64,000 bases of DNA from Bradyrhizobium sp. AZCC 1721 (GTDB lineage: Bacteria; Pseudomonadota; Alphaproteobacteria; Rhizobiales; Xanthobacteraceae): assembly GCF_036924715.1 (NCBI RefSeq), contig NZ_JAZHSB010000001.1:6005001-6069000 (forward strand). Direction: 5' to 3'. Below the pieces are notes generated by a model. It was not told the DNA's origin. It saw only the letters and a list, made by a program, of their open reading frames with translations, and did no database searches. Of this stretch, positions 53,525 to 62,193 are shown piece after piece. Made by a program: the position numbers and the translations under genes. Each line of letters starts with the position of its first letter. Positions within the stretch are counted from its first letter, which is position 1.

Positions 53525-53566
53525 TCAGGGCTTACGGCGAGCCCAAGGCTCGCCACCCCCGACTGG

Positions 53567-53596
53567 ACCCCGCCCGAAATGGCGGGGTTTTTGTTT
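53567..53596 (+). terminator. Rho-independent terminator of ctrA
   Basis: ACCCCGCC (53567-53574) pairs with GGCGGGGT (53581-53588) around CGAAAT, followed by TTTTGTTT. It is almost identical to the terminator at 54529-54557. Confidence 0.92.
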
Positions 53597-53687
53597 GGGC
53601 CACTGCCACGCGACAAATTCGCCTCCCCGGATTGAAACCCGCTTTGTCTCGTACTTGACGGAGTCATCCGCAAACGAGGGGGAAGTC

Positions 53688-54494
53688 ATGAAAAACGTCA
53701 GGCTGGCTGCCGCTGTCGCGCTCGGATCGGCATCGGGCGCACTCATCGGCTATTCGGCGCTCGCCGGCGGCGACAAGGTCGCCTTCCCGGAGAATTTCGA
53801 CAAGGGCACGCTCTACGCCACGGTCGATCGTTACGACAACAAGCAGTATCGCGAGCTCTATGCGACGCCAGCAGCGGTCGATGCGGTACGCAAGGGGCAA
53901 CCGATCCCGAGCGGCACGGTGCTGACGCTGGTGCAGTACAAGGCGCAGCTCGATGCGGCCGGCGAGCCTCTCAAGGATGCCAACGGTCGTTTCCAGAAGG
54001 GCGAACTCGTTGCTTACACGGTGATGGAAAAGCGCGACGGCTGGGGCACCGAGTACAAGGACGACATTCGGAACGGCGAATGGGAGTATCAGGCGTTTGG
54101 CCCGGACAAGAAAGTCAACGACAAGGCCAATTTGACGGCCTGCTTCACCTGCCACAAACCGCATGCCGGGCAGGATTTCGTTATCTCACTGGCGGGCTTG
54201 AAGGGCACGCCCGAAGGCGCCATGGCAAAGCCGGCGCCGGGGCCCGGCGTGGTCTCAATCTCCGACTTCAAGTTCGGGCCGGAGACCGTCGTCGTCAGCA
54301 AGGGCCAGACCATCACCTGGCACAACACTGACTCCTCGCCGCACCAGGTCACGATCACTAGCCCCAAGGCGCAGCGCTCGCCGATCGCGTTGAAAGGCCA
54401 GACCACCCAGCTCACCCTCACTGACGCCGGAATCTACGATTACATCTGCGGCCTGCACCCGGCCATGAAGGGCAAGATCGAGGTCAGGGAATAG
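53688..54494 (+). CDS. Cytochrome P460-like domain fused to a cupredoxin
   Basis: 268 residues. A signal or anchor (about 4-26) leads into a cytochrome P460-type domain with one c-type haem motif CFTCH (Cys152, Cys155, His156). A cupredoxin domain (about 186-268) follows, with type 1 copper ligands His219, Cys254, His257 and Met260 (DYICGLHPAMKG). It is therefore a predicted periplasmic haem-plus-copper electron carrier or oxidase. P460 proteins oxidise hydroxylamine or detoxify nitric-oxide-type compounds in some bacteria; the role here is unknown. GAGGGGGAAG fixes the ATG. Flanking terminators isolate it as its own unit. Confidence 0.85.
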   Translation: MKNVRLAAAVALGSASGALIGYSALAGGDKVAFPENFDKGTLYATVDRYDNKQYRELYATPAAVDAVRKGQPIPSGTVLTLVQYKAQLDAAGEPLKDANGRFQKGELVAYTVMEKRDGWGTEYKDDIRNGEWEYQAFGPDKKVNDKANLTACFTCHKPHAGQDFVISLAGLKGTPEGAMAKPAPGPGVVSISDFKFGPETVVVSKGQTITWHNTDSSPHQVTITSPKAQRSPIALKGQTTQLTLTDAGIYDYICGLHPAMKGKIEVRE

Positions 54495-54528
54495 CCGGCT
54501 GAATCAAGGCCGCCATGGAAGTTTTGCG

Positions 54529-54557
54529 AACCCCGCCCGAAATGGTGGGGTTTTTGT
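54529..54557 (+). terminator. Rho-independent terminator after the P460-cupredoxin gene
   Basis: AACCCCGCC (54529-54537) pairs with GGTGGGGTT (54544-54552) around CGAAAT (one G-U pair), followed by TTTGTTTGGG. It matches the ctrA terminator except for one stem base. Confidence 0.9.
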
Positions 54558-54639
54558 TTGGGATTGAACCGCCTGCCCCGATGCGTCGACTGACAGATCG
54601 TGCGAACCTGCCGGAACGCACGAGTTGGGGCGAAATTCA

Positions 54640-55044
54640 ATGATCCTGCAATCCCTCGCCGGGCTGCCGGCGTTTCTGGTGTATTTCTGCACGGCGATCG
54701 TTGCCGTGGTTGCCTACCTCTTCGTCTATACCCGCATCACCGCGCACAACGAGTTCGATCTGATCCGCGCCAATGAGCCGGCCGCCGCGATTGCGCTGGG
54801 CCTGAGCCTGCTCGGCTTCGTGCTGCCGCTGGTCAGCGCCATCACCCATTCGGCCAATGTCTGGGATTGCCTGATCTGGGCCGCGATCGCGCTGATCGTG
54901 CAGATCATCGTCTATTACCTCGTCAGGGTTCCGGTGCCGAACCTGTCGAAGCGGATCGCATCGGGCGAACTCGCCGCCGCGATCTGGCTCGGGCTGTCCT
55001 CGCTGGCCGCCGGCGCGATCAACGCCGCTTGCATGACCTACTGA
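54640..55044 (+). CDS. DUF350 membrane protein (YjfL-like)
   Basis: 134 residues with four membrane helices, as in DUF350 proteins: PAFLVYFCTAIVAVVAYLFV, ITAHNEFDLIRANEPAAAIA, LGLSLLGFVLPLVSAI, and two more helices with GELAAAIWLGLSSLAAGAIN. In E. coli DUF350 protein YjfL is encoded next to YjfM and YjfC; the same trio of types occurs here (55047 and 55454). The function is unknown. The ATG at 54640 is preferred over a TTG 15 bases earlier. Confidence 0.8.
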   Translation: MILQSLAGLPAFLVYFCTAIVAVVAYLFVYTRITAHNEFDLIRANEPAAAIALGLSLLGFVLPLVSAITHSANVWDCLIWAAIALIVQIIVYYLVRVPVPNLSKRIASGELAAAIWLGLSSLAAGAINAACMTY

Positions 55045-55046
55045 CC

Positions 55047-55448
55047 ATGGCGAACAATTCAGAGCCTGAATTCGGCAAGCGCAAGCCGGTCTCGGTGCCG
55101 GCGGCGCCGCGTCCCGTTCCGCCGCCGGCCAAGCGTTCAGGCCATGTCGCACTCCTGCTGATGGGCACGTTTGCCGTCGGCGCCACCGCCTACACGCTGA
55201 TGCCAAACCGCACTTGCGAGCAACCAAACCCGCACTTGGCATCGCCGACGCAAAACACCGCCGAGTGCTCCTCCCACAGCTCTTCCTCGGGCCATGGCGG
55301 CGGCTCCGGCGGCGGCTCGTCGCGCAGCGGTTACTATAGCAGCGACTACTCCTCTTCGAGCCATTCCTCCTCCGATTCCGGCTCGCATTCGGTGCAGCGC
55401 GGCGGCTTCGGCTCGTTCGGGCATGCCATCGGCTTTTCAGGCGGTTGA
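55047..55448 (+). CDS. Ser/Gly-rich membrane protein (YjfM/YgiB-like position)
   Basis: 133 residues. One N-terminal membrane helix (HVALLLMGTFAVGATAYTLM) is followed by a short Cys-containing segment and a low-complexity tail rich in Ser, Gly, His and Tyr (SSHSSSSGHGGGSGGGSSRS). It is reminiscent of YgiB/YjfM-type (DUF1190) proteins, which often sit beside a glutathionylspermidine-synthase-like gene, as here. Its start is 2 bp after the DUF350 stop and its stop is 5 bp before the next gene, so the three genes form an operon. Confidence 0.7.
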   Translation: MANNSEPEFGKRKPVSVPAAPRPVPPPAKRSGHVALLLMGTFAVGATAYTLMPNRTCEQPNPHLASPTQNTAECSSHSSSSGHGGGSGGGSSRSGYYSSDYSSSSHSSSDSGSHSVQRGGFGSFGHAIGFSGG

Positions 55449-55453
55449 ATTTC

Positions 55454-56611
55454 ATGCAACGGATCGTCTGCCCCGAACGTGACGACTGGCGTGCCACCGC
55501 CGAAGGCGTCGGGTTTACTTTTCACACCATCAATGGCGAACGCTATTGGGATGAACGGGCCTATTACGCGTTCACGCTGCAGGAAATCGAACGGCGGATC
55601 GAGGCGCCCACCGCCGAGATCGATGCGATGTGCCTTGAGCTGGTCGGCCGCGTGATCAACGACGAAAAGTATTTGCGCCGATTGAAAATACCCGAAGCGT
55701 TCTGGCCGCTGATTTCCGAGAGCTGGCGCCGCCGTGACGCCAGCCTCTACGGCCGGCTGGACCTGAGCTACGACGGCTGGAGCCCGGCGAAACTGCTGGA
55801 ATACAATGCCGATACGCCGACCTCGATTTTCGAAGCAGCGGTTTTTCAGTGGACCTGGCTCGAACAGGCGATGGAGCGCAACATCATCCCGAAACGCGCC
55901 GACCAGTTCAATTCAATCCACGAGCGCCTGATAGACGCCTGGAAGAAACATGGCGGCGCCAAGCATCTTCATCTCACAGGAATGACCGACAATGCCGAGG
56001 ATGCCGGTACGCTGGCCTATCTGCAGGACACTGCGAGCCAAGCCGGATTGAAGACGACATTGATGGACATCAAGGAAATCGGGTTGGATGGCAATGGCCG
56101 CTTCGTCGATCTCGACGACCGCGCCATCGAACTCGCCTTCAAGCTCTATCCCTGGGAATGGATGTTCCGCGACACGTTCGGCGAAAAACTCGCAACCGCG
56201 CCGACCCGCTGGATCGAACCACCATGGAAGGCGATCCTCTCCAACAAGGGCATCCTTCCCCTGCTGTGGGGGATGTTTCCGAAGCATCCCAATTTGCTGC
56301 CGGCCTATTTCGAGGACGATCCGAAGGCGGCCATGCTCGGCTCCTCGTTCGTGCGCAAGCCGCTCTATTCGCGTGAAGGCGCCAATGTTGCGCTCGTCAG
56401 CGCCGGCACCACGCTGGCGGAGCAGCAGGGCCCCTATGGCGCGGAAGGATTCATCCGGCAGGCTTTCGCACCGCTGCCGAGCTTCACCGACCTATACCCG
56501 GTGCTCGGAAGCTGGCTGGTCGATCACACGCCATGCGGCCTGTCGATCCGCGAGGACGAGAACCCAATCACCGGCAACGCGTCGCGTTTCCTGCCGCACG
56601 CGATCTTGTAG
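55454..56611 (+). CDS. Glutathionylspermidine-synthase-family protein (YjfC/YgiC-like)
   Basis: 385 residues with the ATP-grasp fold of the glutathionylspermidine synthase C-terminal domain: GERYWDERAYYAFTLQEIER near the start, SYDGWSPAKLLEYNADTPTS, KLYPWEWMFRDTFG and a closing GSWLVDHTPCGLSIREDENP. The E. coli homologues YjfC and YgiC lack the amidase domain; so does this protein. It probably ligates an amine to a peptide with ATP, but the substrate is not known. It ends the three-gene operon (DUF350, Ser/Gly-rich protein, this). A TTG nine bases earlier is rejected as start. Confidence 0.87.
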   Translation: MQRIVCPERDDWRATAEGVGFTFHTINGERYWDERAYYAFTLQEIERRIEAPTAEIDAMCLELVGRVINDEKYLRRLKIPEAFWPLISESWRRRDASLYGRLDLSYDGWSPAKLLEYNADTPTSIFEAAVFQWTWLEQAMERNIIPKRADQFNSIHERLIDAWKKHGGAKHLHLTGMTDNAEDAGTLAYLQDTASQAGLKTTLMDIKEIGLDGNGRFVDLDDRAIELAFKLYPWEWMFRDTFGEKLATAPTRWIEPPWKAILSNKGILPLLWGMFPKHPNLLPAYFEDDPKAAMLGSSFVRKPLYSREGANVALVSAGTTLAEQQGPYGAEGFIRQAFAPLPSFTDLYPVLGSWLVDHTPCGLSIREDENPITGNASRFLPHAIL

Positions 56612-56635
56612 CGCGGCAGCAGAGGCGGTGTGTCG

Positions 56636-56712
56636 CGCTCCCTCGCCCCGCTCTTCGCGGGGTCGAGACGACCGAAGCTCGCTCTTAGAGGGTTGGTGGG
56701 GTGAGGGTGAGG
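56636..56712. repeat. Degenerate dispersed hairpin repeat
   Basis: GCTCCCTCGCCCCGCTCTTC then CGCGGGGTCGAGACGACC and GAGGGTTGGTGGGGTGAGGG form a decayed version of the CTCCCCG...CGGGGAGAGGGT family I recall as frequent in Proteobacteria. It lies between convergent genes. Confidence 0.55.
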
Positions 56713-56802
56713 TCGCATCCCTCGTTGAAGGGGGCACGCCTAATGGGCTTCGATTTTTAACCTTTAGACTAACAGACATCACTAAATGATGCCGTTATTG
56801 AG

Positions 56803-57108
56803 TCAGCGCTCGCTGGGGATCGAATCCGAAACAATGCGAATTAGATCAGCCGTGATTTCAACTTGTGCTTGGCAATATACGAATTGCAACGCGGTCATTT
56901 CTGATAGCTCACTCGCGAGCGCAAGCTTTCGAGCGTAATCTAACTTCACGGCCACAACCCGCTTTAGAAGAGCGATTGTTTCCTTGGAAGCTGGTGCAGC
57001 CGACTTTGTCCCGGCGTCGAAAAAGAACGCAAAAGCCTTTTCAGCGTTATCGAGGCCAGTGGCGACCAGGAGACGAAGTTCTGTCGGTACATCGAGTCCG
57101 GTTTCCAT
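56803..57108 (-). CDS. Phasin-like small protein
   Basis: 101 residues from ATG 57108 (METGLDVPTELRLLVATGLD). Helical pattern and segments such as NAEKAFAFFFDAGTKSA and EMTALQFVYCQAQVEITADL resemble phasins, which coat polyhydroxyalkanoate granules. Similarity is by eye and moderate; it may instead be an uncharacterised helical protein. The upstream TTG codon at 57126 is rejected. It ends on the strand of the signalling island but 45 bp from it. Confidence 0.6.
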   Translation of the reverse strand: METGLDVPTELRLLVATGLDNAEKAFAFFFDAGTKSAAPASKETIALLKRVVAVKLDYARKLALASELSEMTALQFVYCQAQVEITADLIRIVSDSIPSER

Positions 57109-57153
57109 CACCGGCTCTCGGACCAATCAATCGGGTTGAACCTAGCACACACT

Positions 57154-59070
57154 TCAGGAACCGGAAGCTGGCGCACCAGCGGCTTTAAGCTGCTCCAGCA
57201 ATCCAGGCACTTCGGCTGGTGGTACCGGTTTGCTGAGCAGGTATCCCTGAACTTCGATACAGCCCTCCTGGTTAAGGCAGCGCATTTGCTCTTCCGTCTC
57301 GACTCCCTCGGCGGTTGTCGTGATGCCGAAGCTCACACCCAGCCCGGCGATCGCCCGAACGATTGCCAGGCTACCCTCATCAACGAGCACATCCCGGACG
57401 AAGGATTGATCTATCTTGATCTTGTCAAAGGGAAAGCTGCGCAGGTAACCGATGCTAGAATAGCCCGTGCCAAAATCGTCCATGGATATCCGGACGCCCA
57501 GTGCGCGCAAATGGTTCAAGATCCCGATGTTTCTTTCGGATTTTTCGAGCAACACCGATTCCGTGATTTCCAACTCGAGGCGGTTTGCTGGCAGTCCCGA
57601 CGAAGCCAACGCGCTCATGACGGTTGAAACAAGGTTCCCCTTGGCGAACTGCAAAGGAGACAGATTGACCGAGAGGTTGATTTCGTCCGGCCAGTGGACC
57701 GCCTCCATACATGCTTGTCTCAACGCCCACTCGCCCAGCGGCAGGATCAGGCCCATTTCCTCGGCGACCGGAATGAATTCCGACGGCGCCACCGAGCCCC
57801 GCTCGGGATGATGCCAGCGCATCAACGCTTCAAAGGCGGTTACCTTCTTGGTCTGCAGGTTAACCAGCGGTTGATAGAACAGGCTGAAGTCGCCCTGGGC
57901 CAACGCGTTGCGCATATCCCGCTCCAGCGACCGCCTGGTCTGGACGATGGCATCCATCTGCGGATCGAACATGCGAAATGTGCCGCGACCGCCGGACTTC
58001 GCGCTGTACATCGCGAGATCCGCGCATTTAAGGACGGTTTCCGCATTCATTTCACCAGGATGCACAATCGCAATTCCGACGCTCGCGCCCACAGTCACGT
58101 CGTTTCCCTCGATAGTCTGCGGATGAGCCGCGACCTCGATGACTCGCTCCGCAAGAGCGAGCGACGCTGATGGTTGGATACCCGATATCTGCAGGATCGC
58201 GAACTCGTCGCCGCCAAGCCGCGCAATGCGGTCCGTTGGCGGCAGCAGATCGCGAAGCTTGGCAGAAAGGGACTTCAGAAGCAGATCGCCGACCGAGTGG
58301 CCCCCGGTGTCGTTGACCGCCTTGAATCCATCGAGATCTACGAACAGGACCGCAAGCGGATGCGGTGTCACCGTTTCGTCTGTAAGCGCCTGCTCGAGTT
58401 GTTCCTTGAACAGCATCCGATTGCCGAGCCCCGTCAGCGAATCATGATAAGCTAGATATTGGGATCTCGCCTGCAGTTCCTCACGATCCGCGATCTCTTC
58501 CTTGAGCCTTTGATTGGCGTCGGCGAGGCGCTTGGTGCGCTCTTCCACGCGCGCCTCCAATGCTTCATTTGTCCTGCGAAGCTGCTCATTCGCAAACTCC
58601 ACCTGCTGCTCGGCGCGCCTGCGGCTGATCTGCGTATTAACCCGCGCCAATGCGACCGAAAAATCCACCGGCTTCGTGACGTAGTCATTGGCGCCGCACT
58701 CGAGGGCGTCGACAATGTTGGTGCTTTCCGACTTGGCGGTAACCATGATGACGGGAAGTGCGGACGCCGATTTTCGATCGCGGATCCGCTTCAAGGTTTC
58801 TATGCCGTCAATTCCAGGCATCATGACGTCGAGAAGGACGAGATCGAACGTCTCTCTCTCGATCAGTTCAATGGCGGCAAGCCCGGATTCCGCCTCCGTG
58901 ACGGCAAAGCCGCGCCGTTCAAAGCGCCGCGAAAGGATCGCGCGATTGTCGCTGATGTCGTCGACAATCAGCAAATGGGGACGCACCTCAGCATCGCTGG
59001 CGGTGGTACTCGTGGACTCCTGTGACGCAAAGTCCTCGAGACGAGTTACATTTGTGTTCTGGATGGACAT
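57154..59070 (-). CDS. Receiver-GGDEF-EAL c-di-GMP signalling protein
   Basis: 638 residues. A receiver domain has Asp37/Asp38, phosphoacceptor Asp81 and Lys in DYVTKPVDF. A coiled region (about 150-200) leads to GGDEF (286-290, motif GGDEF intact) and EAL (FEALMRW at 413-419, DDFGTGYSS further on). Both catalytic signatures look intact, so it may synthesise and degrade c-di-GMP, with phosphorylation tuning the balance. The RxxD inhibitory site before GGDEF reads PPTD, so product inhibition at that site is unlikely. It starts 2 bp after the stop of the histidine kinase at 59073, forming an operon. Confidence 0.9.
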   Translation of the reverse strand: MSIQNTNVTRLEDFASQESTSTTASDAEVRPHLLIVDDISDNRAILSRRFERRGFAVTEAESGLAAIELIERETFDLVLLDVMMPGIDGIETLKRIRDRKSASALPVIMVTAKSESTNIVDALECGANDYVTKPVDFSVALARVNTQISRRRAEQQVEFANEQLRRTNEALEARVEERTKRLADANQRLKEEIADREELQARSQYLAYHDSLTGLGNRMLFKEQLEQALTDETVTPHPLAVLFVDLDGFKAVNDTGGHSVGDLLLKSLSAKLRDLLPPTDRIARLGGDEFAILQISGIQPSASLALAERVIEVAAHPQTIEGNDVTVGASVGIAIVHPGEMNAETVLKCADLAMYSAKSGGRGTFRMFDPQMDAIVQTRRSLERDMRNALAQGDFSLFYQPLVNLQTKKVTAFEALMRWHHPERGSVAPSEFIPVAEEMGLILPLGEWALRQACMEAVHWPDEINLSVNLSPLQFAKGNLVSTVMSALASSGLPANRLELEITESVLLEKSERNIGILNHLRALGVRISMDDFGTGYSSIGYLRSFPFDKIKIDQSFVRDVLVDEGSLAIVRAIAGLGVSFGITTTAEGVETEEQMRCLNQEGCIEVQGYLLSKPVPPAEVPGLLEQLKAAGAPASGS

Positions 59071-59072
59071 CT

Positions 59073-60503
59073 TTACACCGCCGATGAACTGGCGACCGCA
59101 AACGCGGGCATGATGGACGGTTCATCGGCCGGCTGCTGCTCGGTCATCCAGGCCAGCACACGTATGGTGAAGCAGGATCCTCGTCCAGGCTCGCTGGTTG
59201 CCGAGATGCCTCCGCCCATCAGCGCACAAAGCTTCTGGCTTAGCGCAAGACCGAGTCCCGTTCCGCCATACTTGCTGGATGTCGCTTGGCTCGCCTGACC
59301 AAAATTCTGGAAGAGTCTCCCGATTTCGGACTCGCTGATGCCTATTCCGGTGTCCTGAACCTGGATCTCGATCCAGTCGCCCGCCTGATGCTTGCGGCGC
59401 TGCGCCGAGAGGACGATCGTGCCCGCTTCCGTGAACTTCGCGGCATTGCTCAACAGATTGAGCGCGGCCTGTCGCAGCTTGGTCTGGTCCGTCGACACGA
59501 TGCCCAGGTTGGATGGGCACCTGACGACAAGCTTGTTCTTCTTTTCGGCCACCGTCGGCTGAACCGTGGCGACAACCTCGAGAACCATGTCATTCAGATC
59601 GAACTGTTCGATCTTCAGCTCGACATGGTTGGACTCGATCTTCGACAGATCGAGAACGTCGGTCACCAACGACAGCAGATGCTTTCCTGCGGAATTGATC
59701 CGTTCGAGATCCGGCTTCTTTCGGCTGTTCTTGCCCTCGAATTCCACACCCTCGAGCAAAATCTCGCTGAATCCGATCACGGCATTCAGCGGCGTTCGAA
59801 GCTCGTGGCTCATCTTGGCCAGGAAGATCGACTTCGCGCGGTTCGCCTCATCGGCCCTGTCCTTGGCTTCGCGCAGGCGCACCGCCGTCTCCCGATGCCT
59901 TTCGGCTTCGCGCTCGAGCTCGGATCCCACGGTGATCATGTTGGCGTAGTAGATCGCCATCCACGACATGTAGATCGTGGCGGAGAGGATCGAGATCCAG
60001 CCGACCGTCGAAAGTTGTTCGTGCGACAGTAGCGTCGGAAAACCCCACAGCAGGTAGGCAAGAATGAAGCCAAGAATGTTGAACGTGAACAGGCCGACGA
60101 CGAGGATTGGCCGTTCCGACAGATAGAAGAAGCCAAGCAGCAGGCTGACGATCAACCACGGCAGAAATGGCGAGCTGACGCCGCCGTAGAAGTAGGCGCC
60201 GAACAACGAGGTGAAAGCAAGCAACTCAACGGAGATCAGCGCCGATAGCTGCAGGTTGCCGCTCGTCTTGTAGACGAACGGAAGAGTCCAGAACAGCCAG
60301 ATGCAAGTGATGACGGTCCAGCAGGCAAAACCCTGGTGCGGGTCGCTGAGATAGAGAAACAGACTGATGGACTGCGAAAGTGCAGGCCCGAACAGATGAG
60401 TGAATATGAAGTTCTGCGCGAGTTCCCGCTCGGAGCGCTCGAGCTTGGCCTCCGCCGGAACAAACCAATCAATAAACTTAACGACTTCTTGCCAAACGGG
60501 CAT
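59073..60503 (-). CDS. Membrane sensor histidine kinase
   Basis: 476 residues from ATG 60503. Six or so N-terminal membrane helices (with LFGAYFYGGVSSPFLPWLIV) form a MASE-like sensor. A coiled linker is followed by HisKA with His233 (FLAKMSHELRTPLNAVIGFS) and an HATPase_c domain with N, G1 and G2 boxes (LLSNAAKFTEAG, VQDTGIGI, YGGTGLGLALSQKLCALMGG). It likely phosphorylates the receiver of the c-di-GMP protein encoded directly downstream. A paralogous kinase lies head to head at 60715. Confidence 0.92.
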   Translation of the reverse strand: MPVWQEVVKFIDWFVPAEAKLERSERELAQNFIFTHLFGPALSQSISLFLYLSDPHQGFACWTVITCIWLFWTLPFVYKTSGNLQLSALISVELLAFTSLFGAYFYGGVSSPFLPWLIVSLLLGFFYLSERPILVVGLFTFNILGFILAYLLWGFPTLLSHEQLSTVGWISILSATIYMSWMAIYYANMITVGSELEREAERHRETAVRLREAKDRADEANRAKSIFLAKMSHELRTPLNAVIGFSEILLEGVEFEGKNSRKKPDLERINSAGKHLLSLVTDVLDLSKIESNHVELKIEQFDLNDMVLEVVATVQPTVAEKKNKLVVRCPSNLGIVSTDQTKLRQAALNLLSNAAKFTEAGTIVLSAQRRKHQAGDWIEIQVQDTGIGISESEIGRLFQNFGQASQATSSKYGGTGLGLALSQKLCALMGGGISATSEPGRGSCFTIRVLAWMTEQQPADEPSIMPAFAVASSSAV

Positions 60504-60714
60504 ATTGAGCCCCCACTGAAGTTTTATGGCAGGCAAGCTAGCGCACCGCCTTTTAAGAATCGGTTTAGTCGGGGGTGACTGTCGATTAACGCGGTTTTAA
60601 GCGAGCTGTGAAACTGTTAGCTGCCGGAAACTGTACTTATTTTTACTTGCAAAGTCGCAAGGGCAACGGATCGGAATATCGGAACACTAACTCGCAGGAA
60701 GCGGGCCCAATTTC

Positions 60715-62193
60715 ATGAACGCCAAGTTTGCAACGGCACTTGCTGCCCTCGACAATCTGGTCAATTACTTCATTCCGCCCAGCATCGCCTCCGACCGCGA
60801 TACGAGAAACCGTGCTCACGTGTTTCTTGTCAGTCACATCCTGGGTCCGTTCATCGGAAACGTCGTCCCGATTTCAATCTATCTGCTAGATCCTGCGCCC
60901 GGATATGACGTGGCGGTGTTGGCGGCGTCGATCACGTTGTTCTGGGTATTTCCGTTCATTCTGCGCGCCGGCGCGCCCTACGACACGCTTGCGCTCGTCT
61001 CGATCGAGAACCTGATCTTCTGCATTCTCTGGAGCTGCTTCTTCTATGGCGGCGTGACCTCCCCCACGCTTGCCTGGGTACTCGTCATACCGTTACTGGC
61101 ATTTTTCTATCTGGGCTCGTCGAGCAAGCTGCGCCTGATCGTAATGATCATGTTCGTTGCCAACGTGGCGGTATTCACCTTCTTCTACTCGCGTGGGTTC
61201 GAAATCAACAGCAAGCTGCCGGTTGCTGCGATGCAGGGGCTTGGTCTCGTCTCGACGACGGCGGCGTCGATCTATGTGGCGATGATGGCGCTCTATTATG
61301 CGAAGATCCAGGCCTCGCAGGGCGAGCTAGAAAGCGAGATGCGGCAGCACATGGCGACGGCATCGGCGTTGCGTGCGGCTACCGAGGAAGCCGAGCGCGC
61401 GGGAGCCGCGAAATCCGAATTTCTGGCCAAGATGAGTCACGAGCTGCGCACACCGCTCAACGCAGTGATCGGCTACAGCCAGATGCTGCTCGAAGACGCC
61501 GAGATAGAAGGCGACAGGGAGGGTATTGCTGACCTGACCAAGATACACACGGCCGGACAGCACCTGCTGAAGCTCGTCAACGAGGTGCTCGATCTTTCCA
61601 AGATCGAAGCAGGAAAAATGGAGCTGCATCTGGAAGAAATAGATTTCAGCGAATTGCTTCGGGATGTTGCCGAACGGGCGAGGACCGCAGTTGAGGCAAA
61701 CGGAAGCGAGTTCGCATGTTCGATCTCCCCCGATCTGGGGACCGCGCTCTGCGATGCTGGAAGGTTTCGCAATTTGGTTGGGCAGCTGACTGATAACGCA
61801 GCGAAATTCACCCACAACGGTACGGTAGAAATCGCCGCGCGACGCCTCAAGAGCGTGGCGGGCGATCAACTCATCGTTGACGTCATCGATACGGGAATCG
61901 GTATCGCGCCGGATCAAATGCCGAATCTCTTCGAGAAATTCACTGTCGCCGACGACTCCAGCACCAGCAAGTATGGCGGTACGGGACTTGGATTGGCGCT
62001 CAGCCAAAGGCTCTGCAAGTTGATGGGCGGCCAGATCTCCGTGGAAAGCGAACCCGGAAAGGGCAGCCGCTTCACCATCCGAATGCCACTCGTCGAAGGT
62101 CGGCGGAAAACCGACCGCTACGCCGCGGCCACGCTCGTTCCCGACGTCACCGATACTGCTCTGCCTGCTCCCGCCGGAATTGCCAATGCATAG
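60715..62193 (+). CDS. Membrane sensor histidine kinase, paralogue
   Basis: 492 residues with the same layout as the divergent kinase: a multi-helix membrane sensor (FYGGVTSPTLAWVLVIPLL), His242 in LAKMSHELRTPLNAVIGYSQ, and ATPase motifs (LTDNAAKFTHNGT, DVIDTGIGIAP, YGGTGLGLALSQRLCKLMGG). The shared FYGGV-SP loop and kinase sequence show recent common descent by duplication and inversion. The stop overlaps the next gene, a receiver, by eight bases, so it likely phosphorylates that protein. Confidence 0.92.
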   Translation: MNAKFATALAALDNLVNYFIPPSIASDRDTRNRAHVFLVSHILGPFIGNVVPISIYLLDPAPGYDVAVLAASITLFWVFPFILRAGAPYDTLALVSIENLIFCILWSCFFYGGVTSPTLAWVLVIPLLAFFYLGSSSKLRLIVMIMFVANVAVFTFFYSRGFEINSKLPVAAMQGLGLVSTTAASIYVAMMALYYAKIQASQGELESEMRQHMATASALRAATEEAERAGAAKSEFLAKMSHELRTPLNAVIGYSQMLLEDAEIEGDREGIADLTKIHTAGQHLLKLVNEVLDLSKIEAGKMELHLEEIDFSELLRDVAERARTAVEANGSEFACSISPDLGTALCDAGRFRNLVGQLTDNAAKFTHNGTVEIAARRLKSVAGDQLIVDVIDTGIGIAPDQMPNLFEKFTVADDSSTSKYGGTGLGLALSQRLCKLMGGQISVESEPGKGSRFTIRMPLVEGRRKTDRYAAATLVPDVTDTALPAPAGIANA

